From NCBI GenBank assembly GCA_049642385.1, contig JBAROU010000093.1:1-15238 (forward strand): a stretch of DNA of 15,238 bases, given 5' to 3'. Within the stretch, counting starts at the first letter, position 1. Each line of letters opens with the position of its first letter. This stretch comes from JBAROU01 sp049642385 (GTDB lineage: Bacteria; Chloroflexota; Dehalococcoidia; DSTF01; RBG-16-68-14). Below are positions 7,691-14,604 of this stretch, piece by piece. A program made the position numbers and the translations under genes. The notes below the pieces were generated by a model, which was given only the letters and a program-made list of their open reading frames with translations, searched no databases and had not been told where the DNA came from.

Positions 7691-8920
7691 ATGAAAGATT
7701 ACTATCGAGTCTTGCAGGTGTCCCCAGACGCTGAAGCCGACGTTATCGAGGCCGCATACAGACGGCTGGCGAGGAAGTACCATCCCGACGTGAACCCGGC
7801 CGCCGACGCGATTACCCGTATGCAAGAGCTGAACGAGGCGTACGAGGCACTTCGCGATCCAGCAGGAAGAGCGCACTACGACGCCGCAATGAGGCAAGGT
7901 TCGGTTGATGTTGGTGAGCAACGCCACGCTGGTGCCAGGACAGGGCAGGCGTCGGGGCGAACAGAAGCGCACCCGCCGTCGCGATACCGGCCTACGGGAG
8001 TGGTTCGGCAGACCGTGTCGAAGCTTGGAAGCATGCTGGGGGGAATCGTGGGCATAGCAGTAGTAGGCGGGATTGTCTTCATGCAGTGCGTTTATCCCTT
8101 CATCCGAGACAATACAGAGTCCTGGACTTGCGTCGACGAGGAGCTCGCTGGATTCTGTGATGATCCTTACACGTTCGGCGGCTTCCTGGCAGAAACGTGC
8201 GGCCACGACGAGTTGGTGCTTACTGGCACGTACGTAGAGACCATCATTTTGGGGGGAGCACCGGGCGAGCGCGAACCAGGGAGCTTAGAATTTGAGGCCG
8301 CCTGCCGAGGGACGAGTTTTAGGTGGGCGGTTGAGGAAGGAGACAAGCTGGAGTCGCTAGAGGAGTTGCGAAACGCAGCAGTCGACGACAAGACACGACT
8401 GGCCATAGACCTATTCGAAGAGTGGTCTCTCGGTCAAACCGATTATGCCCAGGCGCGGAGGCTCCTTCTTGGATCAGATGAGGAGGTGACAGGGCGCGAC
8501 GAGCTCACGCTGGAGGACTACTTCAAGAAGGTGAAAGCGCTCTCTACAAAGCTCGCCGCGGACGCGGACGAAGTGGGCACGCGCCTCAGCTCGACCCAGG
8601 ATTTGGCCAAAGCAGGCGACATCTTCGCCGAGTTCGTCGGTGTCCTGGATGCCTTCATTACCGGCATCGAAGACCTGAACGCGCCCGACGACGCGCAGAA
8701 GGCGCACGATACCGCGGTCGAGCGCGGTAAGACATTTGTCGCCGAGTTCCAAAAGGCGGCAGACGAGGCCAAGAAGGCCGAGACGATCGAAGAGCTCACC
8801 GCCGCTACGGACCGCGCAGGTCTCACCAAGGCGGACGATGATTTCACAAAGTCCTGCAACGAGCTGCAGGGGATCGCTGAGGATAACAAGATCACCGTCG
8901 ACCTGGGCTGCAGCGACTAG
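7691..8920 (+). CDS. Membrane-anchored J-domain (DnaJ-like) protein with extracytoplasmic C-terminus
   Basis: From ATG 7691 the protein has 409 residues. Residues 1-66 are a complete J domain (KDYYRVLQV... with HPD at 31-33), the part that stimulates Hsp70 (DnaK) ATPase. A polar linker follows, then one membrane segment at about 113-135 (MLGGIVGIAVVGGIVFMQCV). The outer part begins with a Cys-containing stretch (Cys147, 156, 170 and 205) and continues as a largely helical region with Ala/Lys/Glu-rich segments and a C-terminal Cys pair (SCNELQ ... DLGC). The G/F and zinc-finger regions of true DnaJ are absent. The frame is open from ATG 7679, but 7691 starts the J domain properly and has GGTGG just upstream. 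The gene is lower in GC than its neighbours. The outer domain is unrecognised; resemblance to helical regions of Chloroflexota lipoproteins is an impression only. Confidence 0.82.
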   Translation: MKDYYRVLQVSPDAEADVIEAAYRRLARKYHPDVNPAADAITRMQELNEAYEALRDPAGRAHYDAAMRQGSVDVGEQRHAGARTGQASGRTEAHPPSRYRPTGVVRQTVSKLGSMLGGIVGIAVVGGIVFMQCVYPFIRDNTESWTCVDEELAGFCDDPYTFGGFLAETCGHDELVLTGTYVETIILGGAPGEREPGSLEFEAACRGTSFRWAVEEGDKLESLEELRNAAVDDKTRLAIDLFEEWSLGQTDYAQARRLLLGSDEEVTGRDELTLEDYFKKVKALSTKLAADADEVGTRLSSTQDLAKAGDIFAEFVGVLDAFITGIEDLNAPDDAQKAHDTAVERGKTFVAEFQKAADEAKKAETIEELTAATDRAGLTKADDDFTKSCNELQGIAEDNKITVDLGCSD

Positions 8921-9627
8921 CGCTTCTGCAGCCAGCGGCGGGCGCGGTCCGGGTAATCGGTTGTAATCGCGTCCACGCCGCAGGCGGCGAGGCGGCGCAC
9001 GTCGTCGCGCTTGTTCGCCGTCCAGCAGGAGACACGGAGCTCGCGCAGGTGTGCCGCCCGCGCGAGCTCCTCTGTGATCGCTTCGTGGTGTATCGCAACG
9101 CCCTGGGCGTTGAGCGAGAGCGCGAACGAGAAGAGCTGACCCCAATCGACGACGTTCTCCCCGCCTGTAAGCAGCGAGCAGGGCATGCGCGGCTCGAGCC
9201 GTCGGATGCGCTCGACGACGTTCGGGCGAAACGAATGGACGACGCACCAGTCGAGCGCCTTGGCGCGACGGACGGCGTTCAGCACCGGCTCCTCGATGTC
9301 GGCCGCCTTGATCTCGAGCACGACGAGCATGTTCCCGGCGACTGCGTCGAGCACCTCGCGCAGTGTGGGAATACGCTCCGCATCGCCGGCATCAAGGCGG
9401 CGCATCTGGCGCAGGCTGAACTCATCGAGCCTGCCCTCGCCATCGGTTGTGCGATCGACGGTTGAGTCGTGGAGGAGCACGGGCATGCCGTCACGGGTGA
9501 GGCGCACGTCGATCTCCATCGCGTCGGCGCCCAGGTCGAGCGCGGCGCGTACGCCGGCGAGCGTGTTCTCGGGTGCGTGGCCCTTGCAGGCAGCGTGGGC
9601 GGTGACTAGGGGAGGCATGGATTCCAT
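8917..9627 (-). CDS. Glycerophosphodiester phosphodiesterase family protein
   Basis: The 236-residue protein has the GDPD TIM-barrel signatures: His11, PENTLAG at 19-25, MEIDVRLTRDGMPVLLHD at 37-54 (Glu38, Asp40, His53), LEIK with Glu105, and the late CWTANKRDDVRRLAACGVDAITTDYPD segment. The family splits glycerophosphodiesters into an alcohol and glycerol-3-phosphate. One oddity is the usual HRG, here HAA: the Arg next to the catalytic His is Ala12. No signal peptide is seen, so it is probably cytoplasmic. ATG 9627 or ATG 9618 could be the start; neither has a strong ribosome-binding site. The stop shares the palindrome CTAG with that of the convergent J-domain gene. Confidence 0.87.
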   Translation of the reverse strand: MESMPPLVTAHAACKGHAPENTLAGVRAALDLGADAMEIDVRLTRDGMPVLLHDSTVDRTTDGEGRLDEFSLRQMRRLDAGDAERIPTLREVLDAVAGNMLVVLEIKAADIEEPVLNAVRRAKALDWCVVHSFRPNVVERIRRLEPRMPCSLLTGGENVVDWGQLFSFALSLNAQGVAIHHEAITEELARAAHLRELRVSCWTANKRDDVRRLAACGVDAITTDYPDRARRWLQKR

Positions 9628-9671
9628 TCGCTAGGTGGAGGGAGTCCTAAAGGGCTCCGGCAGCGTCAGTT

Positions 9672-10496
9672 CTACACCGGTGGTTCAATCTTTATCGAGG
9701 GGTCATCATGATGTGTAAACGTGGCGGTAACGGAATAGTCAACAATCGTACCCTCGGGGACGTCCTGGGGAAAGAGGTCCCCCACGCGTTCGGGTTCAAA
9801 CCGAGCTCTGATGCGCACTTTGAGAAGCTGCTGATAGTTCGGTGTTACCCACCAGGTCATCGTAAGCGCGTCGTCACCGACGAGTTGGCCCCCACCAAGA
9901 AGCCCCTGCACGATTTCAGGTGGGGGTGGTTCGTGCCGCAGCTCCTCTTCGGTTGGCGTGATGTCAAATCGAAGTGCTTTGACTCCACCGAGAGTCTCAC
10001 GCTTCGCATCTAAGCCGACAGCAGGTCTTATGATGTCCCGTGGTGAGGCATGCAGGACTCGAAGCGACGCGATGTCCTCAAAAGCCTCAATGATCGGATC
10101 GCGCGTATCGGTCTGGACCCAGGTTACCGTCTCAACGCGCTTCCAGGCGGCGTCATCAACGACGATAACGGACGCCACATCGTTGTCCGATGGATCGGTA
10201 AGTGAAAAGAACTCGGCGTGAACGCTGTAGCTATTGGGTGCAACCATATCTCCTTCCATGCGCGCGCCGTAGCCGGTCTTGGTTCCATCAGCGAGCGTGC
10301 TCCTCATCGTGATGTCCGTTCGGTAATGTACGCTGCGTAGCTGGAAAACCGGCGTCGGTGTGATGATCGCTGGCGATGCGACGGCGGGTACTGCCGTTTC
10401 GGGAGCAGTCCGGGCATTGTACGAATCATTGCGACAGCCCACACCGATAGGGGTGAGGATCAGGCAGAGGGCAGCGGCGCACGCGATTCGTCCCAT
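9672..10496 (-). CDS. Putative lipoprotein, LppX/LprG-like fold
   Basis: From ATG 10496 the product has 274 residues. The N-terminus is a short signal peptide ending in IGVGC, so Cys21 is the likely lipidation site. A Pro/Ala/Thr-rich linker follows, then a mostly beta-strand region (about 50-274) with YRTDITMRST near its start and MTWWVTPNYQQLLKVRIRA late, which resembles the LppX/LprAFG/LolA-like half-barrel. These proteins carry lipids or sense hydrophobic ligands at the cell envelope; the assignment is from pattern only. The frame remains open to 10739, but the extra N-terminal residues are Ser/Arg-rich antisense of the flavin reductase gene and were dropped. Composition is lower in GC than the flanking genes. 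It lies 44 bp upstream of the GDPD gene, on the same strand. Confidence 0.7.
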   Translation of the reverse strand: MGRIACAAALCLILTPIGVGCRNDSYNARTAPETAVPAVASPAIITPTPVFQLRSVHYRTDITMRSTLADGTKTGYGARMEGDMVAPNSYSVHAEFFSLTDPSDNDVASVIVVDDAAWKRVETVTWVQTDTRDPIIEAFEDIASLRVLHASPRDIIRPAVGLDAKRETLGGVKALRFDITPTEEELRHEPPPPEIVQGLLGGGQLVGDDALTMTWWVTPNYQQLLKVRIRARFEPERVGDLFPQDVPEGTIVDYSVTATFTHHDDPSIKIEPPV

Positions 10497-10517
10497 CGGA
10501 GCCGCCTTTCGCGCGCG

Positions 10518-10526
10518 AGTGTACCA
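10518..10526 (-). promoter_or_regulatory. Possible extended -10 promoter of the lipoprotein gene
   Basis: TGGTACACT on the minus strand reads as TGn plus a -10 hexamer (TACACT at 10518-10523), 21 bp before ATG 10496. There is no good -35. An AAAGGCGG ribosome-binding site lies between them. Confidence 0.35.
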
Positions 10527-10560
10527 CATTTGCCTGACCGGGCTCTGCTGGCTGTTTGGC

Positions 10561-11133
10561 TCACCCCCCGTAGGACCAGCCGAGGATGCGCTGGGTGAGC
10601 GGCTCGCCTTCGCCGAGGACTTCGCCATCGAGGACGGCGCCGATGACGAGGGTATGGTCGCCTGCTTCGACGAACTGCTCAGCGCGGCATTCGACGAACG
10701 CGAGCGCCTGGTCGAGCACCGGGCACTGCGTCTGGTCACCGCGGCTGTGCGGGACGGCGCGTAGCTTGTCGTAAACGGGCGGGCTCTCCTCGGAGCGGCC
10801 TTTTACCTTGGAGGCGTCGTGCGGCTGGGCGAACCGCGCCGCCAGCTCGCGGCCCTGGGTGGCAGGCAGGATGTTTACGGTGAAGACGTTGGTGGCGCGC
10901 ACGTTCTTGAGCGTTGTCGCGTCGTTCTCGAACGAGACGCCGACGAGGCGCGGCTTGAAGGAGACCTGCATCACCCAATCAGCGATCATGCCGTTGAGCT
11001 GGTCCGAGGCGCTGCGCGAACCGATGACGTAGACGCCATAGGGAAACGACTCAAGCGCCTCGGAGACTGGCTCCAGCGGCGTCTTGCGCAGCGGCTCGTA
11101 CTTCGCGCGCTCCAGTGCGTCTTCTCTGGACAT
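10561..11133 (-). CDS. Flavin reductase-like (FMN-binding split barrel) family protein
   Basis: The 190-residue product carries the flavin reductase-like domain from about residue 25: FPYGVYVIGSRSASDQLNGMIADWVMQVSFKPRLVGVSFE, then FTVNILP, and a C-terminal DHTLVIGAVLDGEVLGEGEPLTQ. These match strands of the FMN-binding split barrel, where the first strands and the SFxP loop hold FMN. Such proteins supply reduced flavin to monooxygenases or act as small FMN oxidoreductases; no partner is adjacent. ATG 11163 is an alternative start in frame (10 more residues). I prefer ATG 11133 because a good promoter's -10 box covers the ATG at 11163, and GGAGG precedes 11133. The gene is divergent from the PEP-swivel gene. 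Confidence 0.83.
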   Translation of the reverse strand: MSREDALERAKYEPLRKTPLEPVSEALESFPYGVYVIGSRSASDQLNGMIADWVMQVSFKPRLVGVSFENDATTLKNVRATNVFTVNILPATQGRELAARFAQPHDASKVKGRSEESPPVYDKLRAVPHSRGDQTQCPVLDQALAFVECRAEQFVEAGDHTLVIGAVLDGEVLGEGEPLTQRILGWSYGG

Positions 11134-11161
11134 ACCTTTCGCGACCTCCGTGGCGATGAGC

Positions 11162-11190
11162 ATTGTACCACCGCCCCTGGACGCGTCGAA
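11162..11190 (-). promoter_or_regulatory. Possible promoter of the flavin reductase gene
   Basis: On the minus strand TTCGAC (11185-11190), 17 bp, then TACAAT (11162-11167) preceded by TGG, an extended -10. Transcription would start near 11155, downstream of the ATG at 11163, which points to ATG 11133 as the start. Confidence 0.45.
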
Positions 11191-11200
11191 GCTGCGCGCG

Positions 11201-11230
11201 TTGCCTCATGCGGCGGGCGCTCCTTACAAT
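11201..11230 (+). promoter_or_regulatory. Possible promoter of the PEP-swivel/MFS operon
   Basis: TTGCCT (11201-11206), an 18-bp spacer and TACAAT (11225-11230). The predicted start near 11237 gives a leader of about 45 nt that ends in the ribosome-binding site GGGAGGG before ATG 11281. Confidence 0.5.
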
Positions 11231-11280
11231 GAACCGTCTACCACTTGCCCCGCATCATTCTCATCGAGAGGGAGGGTTCG

Positions 11281-12945
11281 ATGACGACTGAGTCACCCGT
11301 CATACGTGTGCCTGAGGAATTCGCGTTCGAGTGGGATTCGCCGGAGGAGGCCGGGCAGTTCTGGACGCCGGACCTGATGCACTGGCCGAACGGAATCTCA
11401 CCGCTCGCGGCGACGATGGACATGCCGGCGTTCAATCGCGGGATGAACACCGCGTCGAACGAACTGTGCATGCCGTTCTCGTCCGTCACATTCAAACACA
11501 TCAGAGGCTACATCTACACGACGTTCACGCCGTATTCGTTCGACCCAGGCGAGATGCAAGAGCGCATGGGGCAAATGCAGGGGAAGATGATGCAACACGT
11601 CCCCGGCTTGCTCGAGCGCTGGCGCACGACGTACGAGCCCGAGGTGCGTTCGATGAACGACGAGACGCTGATGGCCGACTACACCAAGCTGGGCGACGGC
11701 GATCTCGCAGCGCTGTTTGAACAGCTCGTCGCGAAGCGCGAGCGCGAGGGCGAGCTGCACTTCCTCGCGGTGTTTCCCGCGGGGGGCGGCGTGCAGTTCT
11801 TCGAGCAGGTCTACGCGGAGCTGTTCGGCGCGCCGCGCAACGACGAGCATTTGCAACTGCTTCAGGGCTTCCCGAACAAGAGCCTGGAGACAGACACCGG
11901 ACTCTGGCAACTCGCGCAGGAGGCGCGCAAACGCCCGCCGGTGCTCGACATGCTTCAGCGCGTCGAGCCGTCGCAGGCGCGCACGGCGCTCAACGAGAGC
12001 GACGACGGGCGCGCGTTCGTTGGCGCGGTCGACGAGTTCCTCGATACGTACGGCTGGCGGAGCAACGAGCTGGACATCGGTGAGCCGACGTGGAAGGAGG
12101 AGCCGGCGACGGCGTTCAGCCTGATCCGGCAGTACGCGGCGCGCGAGGATTACGATCCGGAGCGCGAGATGAAATCGCTCGTGGCGGCGCGAGAGGCGCG
12201 CCAGAAGCTGCTATTGGAGAAGCTCTCCGGGCAGCCGGAAAAGGCGGGGATGTTCGAGCAGGTGCTGGCGGGCGCGCAACAGTACCTGCCAATCCAGGAG
12301 GACCACAACTTCTGGATCGACCAGCAGGGCGTGGCCGTCGAGCGGGTGCCTTCGATCGAGGCTGGGCGCCGCTTCGTGGCGTCGGGCCGCCTCGCTGACG
12401 CGCGCGATGTGTTCTTCCTCTATTACGACGAGCTGCAGGACGCGCTGCGCGGCGGCAAGGGTGACCTGCGCGAGCTGGTCGTCCAGCGCAAGCGCGAGCG
12501 CGCTGAGAGCCGGACGATGACGCCGCCCCAGGCGCTCGGCACGGCGCTGCCGCCCGAGGCCGCGGACAATCCGATGGTGTCCAAGTTCTTCGGCGCGCCG
12601 CCAGAGCAGAACCCCGACCCGCGCATCATCAACGGCAACGCGGCTTCGGCCGGGAAGCTAACGGGCACGGCGCGCGTGATCCGATCGCTCGACGACAGCC
12701 ACCGGCTGTCGCCGGGCGAGATCCTGGTCTGTCCGGCGACGAACCCACCGTGGACGCCGCTCTTCGGCGTTGCGGCGGCGGTGGTGACGGACCACGGCGG
12801 CGTGCTCTCGCACACGGCGATCGTCGCGCGTGAGTACCGCATCCCGGCCGTGATCGGCACGAAGGTGGCGACGTCGCTGATTCGCGACGGCCAGACGATT
12901 ACGGTGGACGGCACCGAGGGCACGGTGAAGCTGGAGGACGCGTGA
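11281..12945 (+). CDS. PEP-utilising swivel (His) domain protein without ATP-grasp domain
   Basis: The 554-residue protein ends in a PEP-utilisers mobile domain (about 440-554). GGVLSHTAIVARE carries the phospho-accepting His511 and is followed by RIPAVIGT, as in PEP synthase, PPDK and rifampin phosphotransferase. The central part has EDHNFWID at 340-347 and DVFFLYYDEL, typical of the region before the His domain in rifampin phosphotransferase and in phenylphosphate synthase-like proteins. The N-terminus is Trp/Pro-rich. No ATP-grasp (PPDK_N) domain is present, so the His cannot be charged by this chain alone. A separate ATP-binding partner, as in the two-subunit phenylphosphate synthase, is inferred. 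The start 11281 is chosen for GGGAGGG upstream. The stop overlaps the MFS start (GTGA), so they are coupled. The substrate is unknown. Confidence 0.82.
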   Translation: MTTESPVIRVPEEFAFEWDSPEEAGQFWTPDLMHWPNGISPLAATMDMPAFNRGMNTASNELCMPFSSVTFKHIRGYIYTTFTPYSFDPGEMQERMGQMQGKMMQHVPGLLERWRTTYEPEVRSMNDETLMADYTKLGDGDLAALFEQLVAKREREGELHFLAVFPAGGGVQFFEQVYAELFGAPRNDEHLQLLQGFPNKSLETDTGLWQLAQEARKRPPVLDMLQRVEPSQARTALNESDDGRAFVGAVDEFLDTYGWRSNELDIGEPTWKEEPATAFSLIRQYAAREDYDPEREMKSLVAAREARQKLLLEKLSGQPEKAGMFEQVLAGAQQYLPIQEDHNFWIDQQGVAVERVPSIEAGRRFVASGRLADARDVFFLYYDELQDALRGGKGDLRELVVQRKRERAESRTMTPPQALGTALPPEAADNPMVSKFFGAPPEQNPDPRIINGNAASAGKLTGTARVIRSLDDSHRLSPGEILVCPATNPPWTPLFGVAAAVVTDHGGVLSHTAIVAREYRIPAVIGTKVATSLIRDGQTITVDGTEGTVKLEDA

Positions 12946-14375
12946 CGAACAAGAACGGACAGCAGCCGAACGTCAGCTTCCCGCTGCTGGTCACGACTGT
13001 CGCGCTGGGCGGCATTCTGGCGCCGCTGAACTCGACGATGCTCGTCGTTGCGCTGCCGGAGATCCGGCGGTCGCTGGACATCGGCCATGCGGAGATCGGC
13101 TGGCTGGTCTCTGCGTACCTGATCGCGATGGCCGTGGCGCAACCGCTCGGCGGCCGCCTAGGCGATCAGCTCGGGCGAGCGCGCGTATTCCAAGGCGGAC
13201 TGATGATGTTCCTGCTGCTATCGGTCGCGGCGGCGTTCTCGCCGACGTTCGAGGTGCTGATCGTGCTGCGCACGGGGCAGGCGCTCGTGGGCGCGGCCGT
13301 GATCCCGAACGGCATGGCGATGATGCGCGAGTCGGTGCCTATCGACAGGCTGGGGCGATCGAACGGGCTGACCGGCTCCGCGATCTCGCTGTCGGCGGCG
13401 GTTGGGCCGCTAATCGGCGCGGGACTACTCGCGGCTGGTTCGTGGCGGCTGCTGTTCCTGATGAACGTGCCGCTGGTGTTGGCAGCGCTGGTAAGCCTGA
13501 CGCTGCTGCGCTATCCGATGACAGGCGAGCGCCGGCGACTCGAACTCGATTGGGCGGGCGCGGGGGTGTTCGCGGTGCTGCTGGGCGCCGTGACGGTCCT
13601 GCTGAACTCACTCCAGGGGGGCGAAAGCGCGGTGGTCGTCGGCCTTGGAGTGATTGGCCTCGTCGTGTTCACCATCGTGTTCGTGCAGCGCCAGCGTTCG
13701 ACGGCAACGCCGATCGCAGAGTGGGGGCTGTTTCGCAACCGTTCGTACGCGGCGGCGACGAGCTACATCCTGCTCGCGAACCTGGTGATGTACACGACGC
13801 TGCTGACCGTGCCCTTCTTCATCGAGGAGGTGCAGGGCTACGGCAGCGGGCGCACCGGCCTGCTGCTCGGCTCGATGTCGATCCTGATGGCGGTGCTGGC
13901 GCCGCTGAGCGGTCGCGTCTCCGACGCGCAGGGGCGGCGCCTGCCGGCGATGGTCGGGGCCACGATCATGGTCTGCGGCGTTGCGGCGCTGGTGATGGGC
14001 ATCAGCGCCGACGTCTCGTTCGGCTACCTGGCGGTGAGCCTGGCGGCGGTGGGGCTCGGTCTGGGGCTGAGCTTCGGGGCGGCGCAGACGGCGGCGGTGG
14101 AGTCGGCGCCGCGGGAGCTAGCGGGCGCGGCGGCAGGCGCAAACTCGATGATGCGCTACTTGGGGAGCATCGTTGGCGCGGGCGTGCTGGGGGCGGTGCT
14201 GAGCACCGACGGCGGCGCGCCGGACGTCGGGATGTTCCGGCTGATCTACATCGTGCTGCTAGTGATGGCAGCGCTCGCGGCGGCGACGACGCTGCTCATC
14301 CACCGCTTCCCGGCGGAGGCGGAGGAGATGATCTCAGCACCGGCGGCGGTGCCGGAGGTGGTGGGGCGGGGGTAG
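12942..14375 (+). CDS. MFS transporter, DHA2-type (14 TM) drug-efflux family
   Basis: The 477-residue membrane protein shows about 14 hydrophobic segments. The TM1 motif is LNSTMLVVALP (29-39), with Asn30 where DHA2 exporters usually have Asp. Motif A is GGRLGDQLGRARV (70-82), motif C GPLIGAGL (155-162), and SWRLLFLMNVP follows TM5. The family exports drugs or metabolites with proton antiport. The start is GTG 12942, overlapping the stop of the PEP-swivel gene by 4 bp, with GGAGG five bases upstream inside that gene. The coupling suggests that the exporter moves a product or substrate of the upstream enzyme, or that both belong to one resistance function; this is inference. The 3' end overlaps the convergent zinc-ribbon gene by 80 bp. 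Confidence 0.93.
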   Translation: MTNKNGQQPNVSFPLLVTTVALGGILAPLNSTMLVVALPEIRRSLDIGHAEIGWLVSAYLIAMAVAQPLGGRLGDQLGRARVFQGGLMMFLLLSVAAAFSPTFEVLIVLRTGQALVGAAVIPNGMAMMRESVPIDRLGRSNGLTGSAISLSAAVGPLIGAGLLAAGSWRLLFLMNVPLVLAALVSLTLLRYPMTGERRRLELDWAGAGVFAVLLGAVTVLLNSLQGGESAVVVGLGVIGLVVFTIVFVQRQRSTATPIAEWGLFRNRSYAAATSYILLANLVMYTTLLTVPFFIEEVQGYGSGRTGLLLGSMSILMAVLAPLSGRVSDAQGRRLPAMVGATIMVCGVAALVMGISADVSFGYLAVSLAAVGLGLGLSFGAAQTAAVESAPRELAGAAAGANSMMRYLGSIVGAGVLGAVLSTDGGAPDVGMFRLIYIVLLVMAALAAATTLLIHRFPAEAEEMISAPAAVPEVVGRG

Positions 14376-14604
14376 GGGCATATTCCAACATGCCTAGACA
14401 TTCAGTGCAGGGTATGAATCGGCCCGTGACGCTCATCTCCCAGTAATCACACTCCGTGCAGGTAAGCTTTACAGCGCATGGCGTTACGGCGCGGGCTGCA
14501 GATACATCGTCGGGGAACACGGCGCAAGAATCACATCGCTGGACGACCCCGACACACGTGATTAACACGCCTCGGCCCGAGCACGCTTCGCACAGAGAAC
14601 TCAT
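14296..14604 (-). CDS. Small Cys-rich double zinc-ribbon protein with Pro-rich tail
   Basis: From ATG 14604 the product has 102 residues. Two zinc ribbons can be read: C5xxC8 with C24xxC27, and C49xxC52 with C66xxC69; Cys17 and Cys43 are additional. CEACSGRG resembles a DnaJ-type zinc knuckle, and RCDSCAVFPDDVSAARA looks like small hypothetical proteins of mobile elements. This resemblance is from memory and unverified. The last about 27 residues are Pro-rich and read antisense through the end of the MFS gene, so the original 3' end may have been lost. The start is fixed by the ATGA overlap with the PLD gene and a GGAG site. It is likely co-translated with the PLD nuclease. Function unknown; nucleic-acid or partner binding is plausible. 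Confidence 0.6.
   Translation of the reverse strand: MSSLCEACSGRGVLITCVGVVQRCDSCAVFPDDVSAARAVTPCAVKLTCTECDYWEMSVTGRFIPCTECLGMLEYAPTPAPPPPAPPPVLRSSPPPPPGSGG

Noticed and set aside
9641..9658. Hairpin GGAGTCC-TAAA-GGGCTCC between lipoprotein and GDPD genes as a terminator
   Set aside because: The stem needs a G-T pair and no T-run follows on either strand, so a terminator call is not supported.
10497..10739. 81-residue N-terminal extension of the lipoprotein
   Set aside because: It is Ser/Arg low complexity and overlaps the flavin reductase gene; the lipoprotein signal begins at 10496.
13442..14446. 334-codon frame inside the MFS gene
   Set aside because: Gly/Arg/Ala-rich with no motif. The MFS frame has 14 membrane segments and family motifs.
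14376..14460. Matching attachment-site repeat at the right-hand low-GC junction
   Set aside because: I compared it by eye with 1178-1226 and found no shared core, so the two accessory segments cannot be tied to one element.
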